In this document: piece by piece, positions 1 through 10,900 of the stretch
Numbering within the stretch: the stretch's first letter is position 1
How the letters are laid out: every line of letters begins with the position of its first letter
Source: Blasia pusilla
Lineage: Eukaryota; Marchantiophyta; Marchantiopsida; Blasiales
NCBI GenBank assembly: GCA_050084515.1
Contig: CM114274.1
Span: 8,308,001 to 8,372,000, forward strand
Direction: 5' to 3'
Length of the DNA stretch: 64,000 nucleotides
Notes under the pieces: generated by a model
What the model saw: only the letters and a program-made list of their open reading frames with translations
Told to the model about the DNA's origin: nothing
Databases searched by the model: none
Translations under genes and position numbers: made by a program

Positions 1-592
1 TACATATTTGAATTTGGTCACCTCGCGACTCTAGCGGGAATGACGAATGTGGAAGAAAAGCGCTATCGGTTCATCGCAGGATTACAACACTTCTACGCCA
101 TGAAGGTGGAAGAATGGGGAGATGAGTTGCCGTTGGAACCGTGTTTAAGAAGTTGGAGAATGTGGAATTTGCGTGGCGAGAGCACGCCGGTCCGGCGACA
201 ACTAGACTAGCAGCAAGCGAGTTCAAACCGGCAAGAAGATGGAGAAGTGGCAAAGTGAGCCGCCAGATTCAAGGCCGCGGACGGCCGGGACCTAATGGGC
301 AATTTAGCACTACATCGTGGGGATCTGGTGCCCTACCGCCGCGAGCTAGATCTGGAGGTTCATCGGTGGGGTCAGTTCTGAACCGGGCCGCCCAGACGCT
401 AGCCCGAAACACGGGCGCGCCGGCCAGATCTCAGACACCAAGATATGGAATGCGGGCAAATTTGGCAGCGGCGCCGGGAAGATCTTTGATGATGCCCGCT
501 GTATCTGATGTGCGCCGTTGTTTTCGATGCGGCCAAGGGGGACATTTTGTGAAGGAATGCCCAAACGCTGCTCTATTCTTCGCTGATGGCGA
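1..592 (+). pseudogene. Ty3/gypsy gag fragment (copy C) with CCHC zinc knuckle
   Basis: This is the middle to 3' part of a retrotransposon gag gene, cut by the window edge. The translation matches copy A on the other strand (5460 down to 4860) almost word for word, including the basic Arg/Gly-rich stretch. It has a CCHC nucleic-acid-binding knuckle at 519-560 (CFRCGQGGHFVKEC). Gag forms the virus-like particle and the knuckle binds the element RNA. Relative to copy A there is a frame change near 126-146, so gag is split over two frames. Just after the knuckle the sequence folds back on itself and the protease never follows. The first bases continue gag exactly where copy B (7840) breaks off, which suggests that one ancestral copy was cut and rearranged. 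Confidence 0.85.
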
Positions 593-648
593 GCATGCGG
601 GTCGCCATCAGCGAAGAATGTCCCCCTTGGCCGCATCGAAAACAACGG
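515..648. repeat. Fold-back inverted repeat inside gag
   Basis: Bases 602-648 are the reverse complement of 515-546 joined to 575-592, with a loop of about 9 bases at 593-601. The left arm holds about 28 extra bases (547-574) that the right arm lacks. The arms cover the zinc-knuckle codons, so gag is followed by an inverted copy of itself. This looks like strand switching during reverse transcription or repair. Downstream of 648 the sequence is no longer gag. Confidence 0.85.
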
Positions 649-1053
649 GCCCGTCCGGCCCGTGGCTTCCCTGCGGGAGGAGAGGGGGGCGGGGGCACGC
701 CGTCGCCGCCCGCTGTCCGCCCGTCGCGCCCGCCGACCTAAACGCCCGTCAGCGCCCCCAGCGGCTGCAAGCCCTAACTCTCTTTTCTTCTCTCTCTAAA
801 AACCCTCACTCGCGTACACCCGACGCCCACTCCGTACTACACTCTGCCACTGTCCCCAATCCCTGTGCACCAACAAAATCTGAGAAAAACGGACAGCGCT
901 TCCGCCCACGGCCTTCCAAACAGAAAATGATAAACACCCGGAACACACGCGTCTCCAGGGGCTCCCGACCAAGGCAACTCGCTTGCCTACCTACAAACAA
1001 CAAATTCCTACCAGCCCCCTGAAATCTTTCTCATGTAAAAATAAAGAGTAGTA
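649..1053. other. Gene-free stretch after the fold-back
   Basis: GC-rich at first, then pyrimidine-rich. The reading frame open across it is the run-on of copy C gag and looks like no protein. Bases 871-892 resemble 30952-30974, so this part may belong to the dispersed repeat that follows. Confidence 0.5.
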
Positions 1054-1516
1054 AAAACGGCACACCCGGCCTAAAACTCCACTCCTCAATCTACATCGGC
1101 ATATCGAGCCTCGTCCACCTTGTGCTATCAAGGAATCCGGACGCTAGCACCCTAGTCCTATCTCCCACACATACAAGGGAGGTGCTCCAACGGCCCAACA
1201 TGAGAAAGATGGCTTAGGAAAGCCATCTTTCTCTCTTATATAGGGTTGGGAAGAGCCAAAAAGCTCTTCCCTTAAAAATAGCCCTCTCCTTGGTAACGTG
1301 CGCGCACAGGTTACCAGGGGCGGGTGACTTGGTCAACAAGTCACCCAGCTGTGAAAGACCTCAACATGAAAGTTGTCAGAAACGACATTCCTGACACAAT
1401 GGATCTATCTTCAACCTCATCCGACACCATGGGACAAAGTTACACTCAAGATAGTCCGCTCGCTCCTACACCCTATCCACGATAGATCTCGGCCTATCGG
1501 CTACTCAGATGTGACA
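1054..1516 (-). repeat. Dispersed repeat, copy 1 (LTR-like)
   Basis: A second, diverged copy lies at 30963-31400 in the same orientation. Shared landmarks include cctaaaact-ctactc, a ggcccaacatgagaaagatgg block and a terminal gatgtgaca. Read on the minus strand the right edge begins TGTCACATC, a plausible LTR start (TG). It lies downstream of the polyprotein of copy A and could be that element's 3' LTR or a separate solo LTR. No matching LTR is seen beyond the primer site of copy A, so the link is unproven. Confidence 0.6.
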
Positions 1517-1598
1517 GTTCTCCTTGATGCGCTCACAAGCATCGGTTAGTAAGGCCTCGTCCTTCACCGCCAAGCTTTGGCTTCAAGCGGGAATAAGG

Positions 1599-1740
1599 TC
1601 ATCAGGACTGGTTACCTTCTTGACCTTGGGGATCATCGGGGCTGGTTACCTTCCTGATCCCACGATCATCGGGACTGGCTACCTTCCTGATCTGTGGTGC
1701 TCCTTTGATCAGGAGTCTTGGTCATCCGAGGCTGGTTACT
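1599..1740. repeat. Short tandem repeats
   Basis: Three to four degenerate units of about 37-45 bases carry variants of gatcatcggggctggttac followed by cttcctgatc. No function is evident. Confidence 0.65.
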
Positions 1741-2050
1741 CGCGATGACGGCGCTTGTCTCCTTCTAGCATGAAGATCAAATCGTAATTCGAACCAGCCA
1801 ACCTTCACCCATCTAGGACATGGCTGCCTAGGCAATTCTTCCGGGTCTCTTATTTTTGAGACGTAGGCGTGTGATCAATGGGCGACGGGCTGGCCCGTAT
1901 ACAGGTGTGTCTACAGCTATGTGAGGTCAAGCTAATCAGGCCGCCCCATTGCACTGGTCATCAATACCCTGATTTCCCGCACCACCCGCCTCCACCAACC
2001 ACCGTCCGAATCTTGTTAGCGTTCAACGTTGGTCTGCCGCGCTCTTGGAC

Positions 2051-3438
2051 TCAATCTCTTCTGGTCCACTTACGCTTGGTTTCCAACCAGCGTTTGAGTG
2101 GAATACTCATTTGATGCCAAGGAAGCGCCTTCAGCTGTTCCCAAGTAGCCTCTGCCCCCACTGGAGCGGCCCATTGGCATAGAAACTCTCGCTGAAATCG
2201 ACCTTCATGATCCGCAACCACGCGCTCCTTGAGTATCTCCTCCCCTTGCATACCCTGCAATTCTGGTAATGCCTCCAAAACAGGGTACCACTTTTGTTCT
2301 CGAGCGGAGAACCCGTCAAAATCATCCACAAACTCTTTTAACAAGGAAACATGGAAGACTGGATGATAACTTTTCATAGTGGCAGGAAATTGCAATTCAA
2401 ACGCCACTTTGGCGACTCGCCTCAACATAGTGTAAGGTCCCGCCCAGCGGGGTACCAACTTCCGCACATGGCCCACGGGGAAATGAAAATTCTTTTTTTT
2501 CAACCAAACCTTGTCACCGACTTGATACTCAACGTCTCTTCTATGCTGGTTGGCTTGTTTGGCGTACCGCCTCCGAGCACCCGCCATGTTAGCTTTGGCG
2601 AGATCCAACACAAATCCATTCACATTCAAAAACTCATCGACTTCGGGCTTGGCCGGCGCCTTAGGTCGCTCTTCCTTGTTCCACATGGACAAAGCTAAGG
2701 GCGTTAGCGGCAGATGGCGGCCTTGATAGACCACCTCAAATGGAACTAATCCTGTGGCGAAGTGGCAGCTGGAATTATAGGAAAATTCCAGCAAAGTAAG
2801 ATGGTTCACCCAATCTGTTTGATCGCCAACAATATAGTTGCGCAAGCCTTGTTCCAGAACCTGGTTCATGCGTTTAGTTTGGCCGTCCGTTTGCGGATGA
2901 TAGGCGGTGCTAAACTTAAGATTAGTTCCTAGGCGCGTGAACAGTTGCGTCCAAAATTCAGAGGTGAACCTTGCATCTCGGTCAGTCACAATGTCTCTTG
3001 GGAGCCCATGCAATCGAAACACATGCGTCAGGAATAACTCAGCGGTACCCGCGGCGGTTATGGTTTCATGGCAAGGTACAAAGTGAGCTTGCTTGCTGAA
3101 CCGATCGCACACTACCCAAATGGTGTCACAACCATCAATCATGGGGAGTCCAACCACGAAATCCATGCTCAATGACTCCCAAATGCCTTCGGGAATGGGC
3201 AGCGGGTGAAGTAATCCCGCTGGTTTCTATAATCTGCTCGATGTTGTTGACATGCAACACATGAAGATACAAAATTTTTCACTTCTGTACTCAGCGTGGG
3301 CCACCAAAATTTTCTTCTAACGCGTTCAAGCATCCGCTCTCTACCTCCATGGGCGGCAAGCTCACAGTCATGACATTCTACCAAAATCTGCGTTCTAAGC
3401 TCGCCGGCGGGCACATATATCCGGTCCTGTTTAAACAA
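2051..3438 (-). pseudogene. Integrase with C-terminal chromodomain (copy A)
   Basis: The segment 3438-3169 holds the HHCC zinc-binding domain (H near AAHGGRERM, then CVACQQ). The segment 3172-2051 holds the catalytic core: the first Asp in SMDFVVGLP, the second in VTDRDARF, and the family motif TDGQT-E-R appears as TDGQTKR, so the third acidic residue (codon 2873-2875, AAA) is Lys. The C-terminal part has a chromodomain-like end (EILKERVV through EATWEQL), which in chromoviruses is thought to bind histone H3 methyl marks and steer insertion. The two parts overlap by four bases in different frames, so one frameshift separates them. Loss of the catalytic Glu should abolish strand transfer. Confidence 0.9.
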
Positions 3439-3591
3439 CCAAAGCCTATTGCGACACTCTAAAATTACTACATTCTGCTGTCCAAAAGAGCATTTGCTCT
3501 TCTTGACATACAGTTTCTCTTTTCAAAGTCTTCTCATAACCTCTTCGACATCCAAGAGGTGTTGCGCCCAGGTTGGGGAGAACACTATGAT

Positions 3592-4253
3592 ATCGTCCAA
3601 GTAGACAATCACGCATACATCCAACAAATCCCTAAACACGTCATTCATGAGTGTGCAAAACGTGGCAGGGGTGTTGGTTAAGCCGAAGGGTAACACCACA
3701 TACTCGTAAAGACCATACCGAGTTCTGATTGCCGTCTTGAACTCATCTCCTTCAGCGATCCGAATCTGATGGTAGCCTGATCTGAGATTGAGTTTGTGAA
3801 GAACCTCCCTGTGGCAAGCCTATCCATAGTCTCGTCCATCAGCGGGAGTGGATAGCGGTTCTTGACAGTCACCTTGTTGAGAGCGCGATAATCGCCACAC
3901 ATCCGAAGCGTCCCATCTTTCTTCGCCACAAACAGGATTGGGGCAGCGTATGGCGACACACTGGGTTGAATGTGATTCTTGTTCAACAGATCATTCAGCT
4001 AGGCTTTGAGTTCTTCCATCTCGGTGCACGTCATGCGGCGACCTCGCCCCATGCTAGGGATATCCGCGCCCGGCTGAATCTCGATCTTGTGATCAAGCGC
4101 GCGCCTAGGCGGAAATTCAGGCGGGAGTTCTTTGGGCATTAAATCAGCGTATCGCTCTAGCAAGGCTTGCATATCGGGATGAAGTGGGGCGTCTGCCGGT
4201 TTTAAGCGAGGGCGTTCAGATTCATTTGGGCTTGTGACAGCAAAACCGTCCAA
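3592..4253 (-). pseudogene. Reverse transcriptase, broken (copy A)
   Basis: Recognisable RT pieces on the minus strand are the N-terminal lead-in (4253-3999), then [20 protein letters not shown] and [18 protein letters not shown] (3986 down). The polymerase motif YLDD lies at 3603-3592 in another frame. A stop splits the first two pieces, and a frameshift near 3800 moves the palm domain out of frame. RT copies the element RNA into DNA. Thumb, connection and RNase H are deleted, with only about 150 bases left before the integrase. Confidence 0.85.
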
Positions 4254-5308
4254 GCCTCATCGGCAGTTTTTAGGAGTTTGTCAAACTGACGCGCGGAGCA
4301 AACCTGGTGGGTTACCCGCGCTTCACTGGATTGCAGCGCCATGGCTTCGGGATCCTCTACGGTTTTAGGTGCCCTCAGCAAGGAAACTTGTTCCCATTGT
4401 CCAAATCTATTGTAAAGGGATAGAAATCCCTCGTGGACATTAACTATGGCTTTGAATTCCCACAACCAATTCCAAAAGAGAATTCCCATGAATGATCCCG
4501 GTAAGTCCATCAGCAAGAATTCAGATCTGCGTTCGGTGTTTCCTATCAACAACGGAACGGACATACATTTTCTATCCACTTGCGTGGATCCTTGAGCAAA
4601 CCGAACTAACAAGGGCTGAACTATCTTGGTTACGGCAAGCCCAAGACTCTTACTCTCTGATCTATTCATCACATTCACATAAGCCCCCGTGCCCAACAAG
4701 AAATACATAGCTTGCCCTTTAATGGACACGTGCACCCATGGTAAAAATCTATTCACTGCTTTACCAAGTTCAGGCATACCTGATCCCAATTCAGACACGC
4801 CTTCAATGGTTCTAGTGTCGCCGATGGCGTCTTGCTGATCTGGTTCACCCGCATGCTCACCATGAGCGAAGAATAGAGCAGCGTTCGGGCATTCCTTCAC
4901 AAAATGTCCCCCTTTGCCGCATCGAAAACAACGGTGCGCATCAGATACAGCGGGCATCATCAAAGATCTGCCCGGCGCCGCTGCCAAAATTTCCCGCATT
5001 CCAGATCTTGGTGTCTCAAATCTGGCCGGCACGCCCGTGTTTCGGGTTGGCGTCTGGGCGGCCCGGTTCAGAACTGACCCCACCAATGAACCTCCAGATC
5101 TAGCTTGCGGCGGCAGGGCACCAGATCCCCGCGCTGTAGTGCTAAATTGCCCATTGGGTCCCGGCCGTCCGCGGCCTTGAATCTGGCGGCTCACTTTGCC
5201 ACTTCTCCATCTTCTTGCCGATTTGAACTCGCTTGCTGCTAGTCTAGTTGTCGCCGGACCGGCGTGCTCTCGCCGTGCGAATTCCACATTCTCCAACTTC
5301 TTAAACAC
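4202..5308 (-). pseudogene. Gag C-terminus with zinc knuckle and aspartic protease (copy A)
   Basis: A 368-codon open frame. The first half is the basic gag tail with a CCHC knuckle at 4930-4889 (CFRCGKGGHFVKEC). The second half is a retroviral-type aspartic protease that would cut the polyprotein. The catalytic motif, normally Asp-Thr/Ser-Gly-Ala, reads FLLGTGAYVNVM; the codon at 4693-4691 is GGC (Gly) where GAC is expected, so the catalytic Asp is lost. The upstream gag segment (5626-5324) is in the same frame and ends at a TAG that copy C lacks (GAG there). Confidence 0.9.
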
Positions 5309-5323
5309 GACTTCCAGCGGAAA

Positions 5324-6067
5324 CTAATCTCCCCATTCTTCCACCTTCATGGTGTAAAAGTGTTGTAATCTAGCGATGAACCGATAGCGCTTTTCTTCCA
5401 CATTCGTCATTCCCGCTAGAGTCGCGAGGTGACCAAATTCAAATATGTAATCCCAAATACTACCGGTCTGACGTAAAGACTCCAGCGCCTTGCGTCTAAG
5501 CACATATTCGTTGGCGGGCACTAGCCACGCTTTGATCAATTGCTTCAACTCCTCCCAAGTGCTAATGGGCAGCTGCGCGGCGACTTCACACTCGCGCTGC
5601 ACCGCCATCAACCAGCGACGAGCCACTTCTCCTAAGCGGGAACATGCGTACGTGAACCACCCTGCCTAAGCAAAAAACTGTAGATACAACGACATAGCCA
5701 ATTCCCAAGACTCAAATAAACTCAGGTCCCGCTCTCCATTGTAGACATGCGGTTCCGCCGGCTTTGGCCACCGCAGCCCCCGTCTCTCACCTTGAACCTA
5801 TGCGCCCGAGCGCTCTGCCCCTGTTACTGAATGGGGAGGAGAATTGGGCAGCTCCCTAGCTGCACGGCTCGCTGGTTCAGCAGCTGCGATAGGTTCTTTA
5901 GGCGGCGCTGCTGCCTCACTCACATTGTCGAACATGGCTTGGCGCAGCTGTTCAAGCTCATCCTTCCGCTCTTTGAGTCTGATTTCGAGGGCTTCCCTTT
6001 GAGCTTCCGCCTGCGCTAGCTGCTGTTCCATCTGTGAACTCGTTCCACGGAATTGTGTGTGCACCAT
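5324..6067 (-). pseudogene. Gag N-terminal half (copy A)
   Basis: The likely start is ATG 6067-6065, just after the primer binding site, as in copy B. The first 60 residues are Gln/Glu/Lys/Arg-rich and look coiled-coil (QLAQAEAQREALEIRLKE), then comes an Ala/Pro-rich linker, then the gag core with ARRWLM and STWEELK motifs. In-frame stops at 5800-5798 (TAG) and after QFFA break it. In copy B the codon at the first stop is CAG (7494-7496), so this stop arose by a C-to-T change. Confidence 0.85.
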
Positions 6068-6092
6068 AGACCTAGTAAGGTCCAGATCTCGT

Positions 6093-6104
6093 GCTCTGAT
6101 ACCA
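6093..6104 (-). promoter_or_regulatory. Primer binding site of copy A (initiator tRNA-Met)
   Basis: The minus strand reads TGGTATCAGAGC, the standard plant LTR-retrotransposon site for initiator tRNA-Met. The bases before it read GTCACT, so the 5' LTR probably ends in TCA near 6107. Gag begins 26 bases downstream. Confidence 0.85.
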
Positions 6105-6115
6105 AGTGACGCCGA

Positions 6116-6267
6116 GAATTTCTTTGTTGTTTTTCCCAAGCTGCAAACCTGCAATCACCAAGCAAAAATACAACAAAACTACAAGCTGCAACACTTGATC
6201 ACTCAAAATCCCGGCGCGCCACCAAACCTCTCGAAGTTTGGCTCCGGCTATACCCAATCACACTCTC
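6116..6267 (-). repeat. LTR-end repeat, copy at the 5' side of element A
   Basis: About 150 bases next to the primer binding site of copy A, so presumably the inner end of its 5' LTR (read on the minus strand). The same sequence recurs at 7843-7993 with few changes, joined to the broken gag of copy B. Both lie in the same plus-strand orientation although the two gags face opposite ways. Confidence 0.75.
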
Positions 6268-7189
6268 CGATTTCTGATCACAAGGGCTCAGTTCTCCACA
6301 TTAGGAGCAATCCAGGGAAGCACACTCAGAGCTCAGCCAGCCAATCCTGATTTCGACGATGCTTCCGCGTGACTCACTACTAGGCTGAACCAAAGAACCT
6401 CCCGCTCTCACTCCAAGTCCAAGACACTCTAATCCAACCGACCCTGAGCTGATAGCAAACTGATATAGCTTCAAACACCTGTCCAGAAATCTTTCCCAAG
6501 CTCGCTCGATCCTACTCAACATGACCACGCGTTTCACTCCATCTCCCGAGACTCCGCCTCAAGCCTTCAGGTCGCGCGATCCCTCGATTTCACAACACCC
6601 CTTTGTCTTTGCGCATCAACCCTGATCGCTAAAGCTCTGATCTCACCGCTTGCAACCCTGAAATGGAAGCGTCTGCTTCCCAGCTTTCCAACGCATCTGC
6701 GAACTCTGAAAACGGCCCCCGTCTTGCAGTCATACTGAACTCAACTCCTGTCGGGTTCCAAGACTGCCGCGGCGGTTCGGCTCTTTCACGCTCCTCGACT
6801 AGGACGTACTCCCGTACCCGAATTCACGCCTGGTTCTGAGTACGTTTGGTACTCATGGCGGTTCACCTGACCTTGGCTGCTCTTCCTCTGCCTTCCTTGT
6901 TCTAGCTACCATTACACACTTTGGGGCGCCGATACATTGGGCGGCGGTTTTGGCGGCCGCCCCAGTTAGCCCCGCGGCAACCCTGTCCCGCCGCTGATTC
7001 TCGACTAGTATGGATGCAACCTAGAGCTTGTACAACTAAAACCTAGACCATGGCCCATGGGTGACTCTGAGTGGCGTCTTTCCTGGTGATCTCGTCATAG
7101 CCCGATTCAAGTAAGCAATGGTGATCGGCGATACTTGGTGGCAGCGTGCTTGGGCTCGCGGGTTCAGGATATACTCTGCGACAGTCACT
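6268..7189. other. Shared spacer between head-to-head elements A and B
   Basis: About 920 gene-free bases lie between two divergent primer sites. They must hold what is left of the 5' LTRs of A (left part) and B (right part, ending in GTCAC just before 7190). The two inner LTR ends do not look alike apart from the last few bases, so A and B may carry different LTR variants or one LTR is truncated. Confidence 0.6.
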
Positions 7190-7201
7190 TGGTATCAGAG
7201 C
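7190..7201 (+). promoter_or_regulatory. Primer binding site of copy B (initiator tRNA-Met)
   Basis: TGGTATCAGAGC on the plus strand, preceded by GTCACT exactly as in copy A. Copy B gag starts with ATG at 7227. Confidence 0.85.
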
Positions 7202-7226
7202 ACGAGATCTGGACCTTAGTAGGTCG

Positions 7227-7840
7227 ATGGTGCACACACGATTCCGTGGAACGAGTTCAGAGATGGAACCGCAGCTAGCGCAGGCGGAAGCTCAAAGGGA
7301 AGCCCTTGAAATCAGACTCAAAGAACGCGAGGATGAGCTTGAGCAGCTGCACCAAGCCATGTTCGACAATGTGAGAGAGGCGGCAGCGCCGCCTGAAGAA
7401 CCTATCGCAGCTGCTGAACCAGCGAGCCGTGCAGCTAGGGAGCTGCCCAATTCTCCTCCCCATTCAGTAACGGGGGAAAAGCGCTCGGGCGCACAGGTTC
7501 AAGGTGAGAGACGGGGGCTGCGGTGGCCAAAGCCGGCGGAACCGCATGTCTACAATGGAGAGCGGGACCTGAGTTTATTTGAGTCTTGGGAATTGGCTAT
7601 GTTGTTGTATCTACAGTTTTTTGCTTAGGCAGGGTGGTTCACGTACGCATGTTCCCGCTTAGGAGAAGTGGCTCGTCGCTGGTTGATGGCGATGCAGCGC
7701 GAGCGTGAAGCCGCCGCGCAGCCGCCCATTAGCACCTGGGAGGAGTTGAAGAAATTGATCAGAGCGCGGCTAGTGCCCGCCAACGAATATGTGCTTAGAC
7801 GCAAGGCGCTGGAGTCTTTACGTCAGACCGGTAGTACTCG
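7227..7840 (+). pseudogene. Ty3/gypsy gag 5' half (copy B), truncated
   Basis: Near-identical to copy A gag on the opposite strand: coiled-coil N-terminus, Ala/Pro linker, then after a stop (QFFA then TAG, shared with A) the core from 7668 (ARRWLM, STWEELK). It ends abruptly after RQTGS near 7840, where the sequence switches to LTR-end sequence in inverted sense. The codon at 7494-7496 is still CAG where copy A has TAG. Confidence 0.85.
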
Positions 7841-7842
7841 GG

Positions 7843-7993
7843 AATTTCTTTGTTGTTTTTCCCAAGCTGCAAACCTGCAATCACCAAGCAACAATACAAG
7901 CAAAACTACAAGCTGCAACACTTGATCACCCAAAATCCCGGCGGGCCACCAAACCTCTCAGAGTTTGGCTCCGGCTATACTCAATCACACTCT
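7843..7993. repeat. LTR-end repeat, copy fused to gag B
   Basis: Matches 6116-6267 in the same plus-strand orientation. Relative to gag B it is antisense to how it lies relative to gag A, so the junction near 7841 is a rearrangement breakpoint and not an element boundary. Confidence 0.75.
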
Positions 7994-10900
7994 CTAACAC
8001 CGGAAAGTCTTTTTAGACAAGAAAGACTTCATGAATAGTCCAACTACCTAAAAAGGCGCTCGTACCCCTAGCGGTTTCAATTTTCCAATGAACCTCACAT
8101 GAGTCCCTAACCAAAACCTAAGAAATGAGTAATGGGTTAGAATCCAATGGTGACCTCCGAAATTTACTCCCTTGGACGTGGCTTGATGTTTACACCCCAA
8201 CGCTAATCTCTCGATGCATTCCGTGCCCTTAGTTCGCCTCATGGATCCCTAAAGTAGAGTTCAGGTCCCAAACATCCTTGGAGACCCTTCCCCTTGTATA
8301 TACTTCCGGGGTTCTCCGACCTCCCCATACTTGTGGGAAAGTCCTCTCGGGCCGCTCTTTTTGGCCCTTAACCCAATTGTCTTTCTTGATAGTTTTTCGG
8401 CAGTTTTTTTGGTCTCTGCGGATGCGTTTGTTTGGATCTTAAGTGTGTTGGAATCAACTTCGCATAATCTTTCCAACGCCACCTTAAATGTCCCAAACAC
8501 ACCTTAGATCGGGCCGTTAAGACCTAAAGTACAAGAAAATCCCAAATGCTAGTCAAGTTCCAATTCCGGTTGTCAGCCTCTTTGGCAATCCACTTTTCTT
8601 ATACTTGACTCTTCTCAAGGCTTGGTTCATGTATGGTCCAGGTTTCTCGAGTTGTGACCATTCACACATGAAATGCTCAACCTTGCTCACGTCTTACTTA
8701 TCATGTCTCCTTCAAGAAACTTCTCCAACGCGCATTCATCCTAGTGTGAGCCTATTAGAGGCTTGGTGTTTCGCATCGGCGCACATTTGGTTATGAGGGT
8801 CGCGAAGATCGTTGTCCTTGCCTTGCAAAGCAACAAACATTGCAATCCTTGCAAAGACTGCTAGGGTTGATGGTGGTTGAAGACCCAATTTTATAGTTGA
8901 TTTCATTATGTATATCTATTCATATCCTAGTCATTGAGATGTATGGGGTTATAGGGAGGGGTTTGACTCCTTCCTCGCAGATCGCGAGGAAGGGTCAAAG
9001 AGGAGAAAGAAGAAGGAAGAACAAATAGGATCTTGAGAGAGAATTTATAAGGACCACAATGCTGTGGCGATTTTTGTATATGAGACAAAAATCTTCATAG
9101 TTAAGATCCCACAATTGCTCGCATTTGTAATTAATGATTTATATATAGAGAGAAGAGGATTTAGAGAGTGAAGATGTGGGAATCGCAATGATTATTACTA
9201 TGGAGGTGATAGGGATTTGTGTGAGGGAGTCATACTCTTTTTAGTTGAGGATCTTCTCATAAGATTCTCAATTTCTTGAATTTATCTGGTGAGAGAAGAT
9301 TTGGAGAGGGAAACTGCAAGGACCTCGATGGTGGTTGATACGAACATAAGATAGGGATTTGTATGAGAGACTCAAACTCTTTTTATCTTTTTAGTTGAGG
9401 AACTGATCATGAGATCCGACGACCTACATGTTTTCTAACCATGTTAGACACTCTTTCAATATGTCTAAATCAGATGACAATTTTTTCTTGTGGATCGTGC
9501 AAATTTTTATGTACTATGTTCAGTAGTTGTAGTTGAGTCCAAGTAGATAATTTGGTTTGATAATATGTGTGGTTAAGAATGGAGAGGTTAGTGATAATAT
9601 GATAGCTTCCTAAAGAGCAAGTCCCCATGAAGTTACAGCGGCAGGTCCCTCTCAGCCTAAGACAACGGTCCTACCAGTTTCCACGTTGGGTCACAAACGA
9701 TTTTCGACGCTTGACTATGAAGGAGTTTAAAAAACAACCGGATACAGTCCTTTAATTTCCCAAGGATTGTCCTTAACGTTTGTGAGCTGTAAATTTCAGG
9801 GCGCATAAGGACCACCAACCAACCTATGCTCCGTAAAATGATAACCTTCGATTTAAGTTCAAATGGATCCCGCAACCATGAAATTTCTCCATGGGAACGT
9901 GATCTAAGTGCTCATGCGCATACAAGGCACCCTCTCAGAGGTTAGCGTCTCGGAATTCTTATAGTTTAGGATGAACTGTTTGGATATATCATACTAGCTG
10001 GTGCCCCTGCTCAACAGGGGTGAAAGAAAGCCCTCTTGAGATCTCTGATCTTCATCTTCCACACTTCTCACTCTTAGTTAGGTGGAACTAAGTTTTTAGA
10101 GAGGACATGTGTCATAAGCAGAGGCCACCTAAAAGGACAAGTGTCAAGCAGAAAGATGTTTGTTGCTGATACCCTTGTCGCCAAAAATAATATAGATAGT
10201 GAGGAGAGGTTATATCCCAAGGAGAGGCTTGCATATCCTCATCTTCACACTATCAAACCTTCTAAGCACATGCAATGGTGGAGTGTTGTCAACCACTCAT
10301 TTGACACGTAGGTTTGGCTCGAATGACTTTCAAGAGTGTGTGTTTCCTAGCAAACACTTGTTTGCTTGACATGTGGCAATTGGGCAACAAGAAAATCTTT
10401 TCCATATTAGAAGCAACAAGAAAGAAATTTTGAATTTGTGTTAGTATGATGAGTCCCTTCACTTCTGTACTAGTACTTATTTTAAGTTAAATGGAGTTTC
10501 CATACATGCACCTAATCTATTCCAACTTGTAGAATCATATGCCCTAAACTTTATGAAAAAAAGGAACATTAATAGCCATTCAGAATTACTCTCTAAAAAA
10601 CAAAATTTGAAGGCAACGCTTTTTCATACACATCGTGCAAACTCGATGTGCTAGTCAAAACATAACCCCAACACATGAAATATGGGAAAAGCACGTCAAG
10701 AAAAAGCTCCATAGCAAGCAGCAAAGGTGCCAAAAGCAAATCACGAGGTAAACACTCAGCAGTAAGTCGTGAATAATAAATAATACGATGAAGGTGGGAA
10801 ATAACAAAAGTCGTGACAAATAGGGCGAAACGAAGTAACACCCAAATAAAATAAATGATTAAAAATAGAGTCAAGCTGGGAAGAGCCCATCAAGAAAAGC

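Larger units (their letters stand above)
2051..6104 (-). mobile_element. Ty3/gypsy chromovirus copy A, decayed
   Basis: On the minus strand the order is primer binding site (6104-6093), gag (from 6067), protease (about 4690), reverse transcriptase (about 4110-3592), integrase (3438 down) and a C-terminal chromodomain (about 2250-2090), the order of a plant chromovirus. The RNase H domain is missing: after the YLDD part of RT the sequence passes within about 150 bases to the start of integrase. Frames change between gag and RT, inside RT, and between the integrase zinc domain and core. Catalytic residues of protease and integrase are changed. The element cannot encode a working polyprotein. 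Confidence 0.9.
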
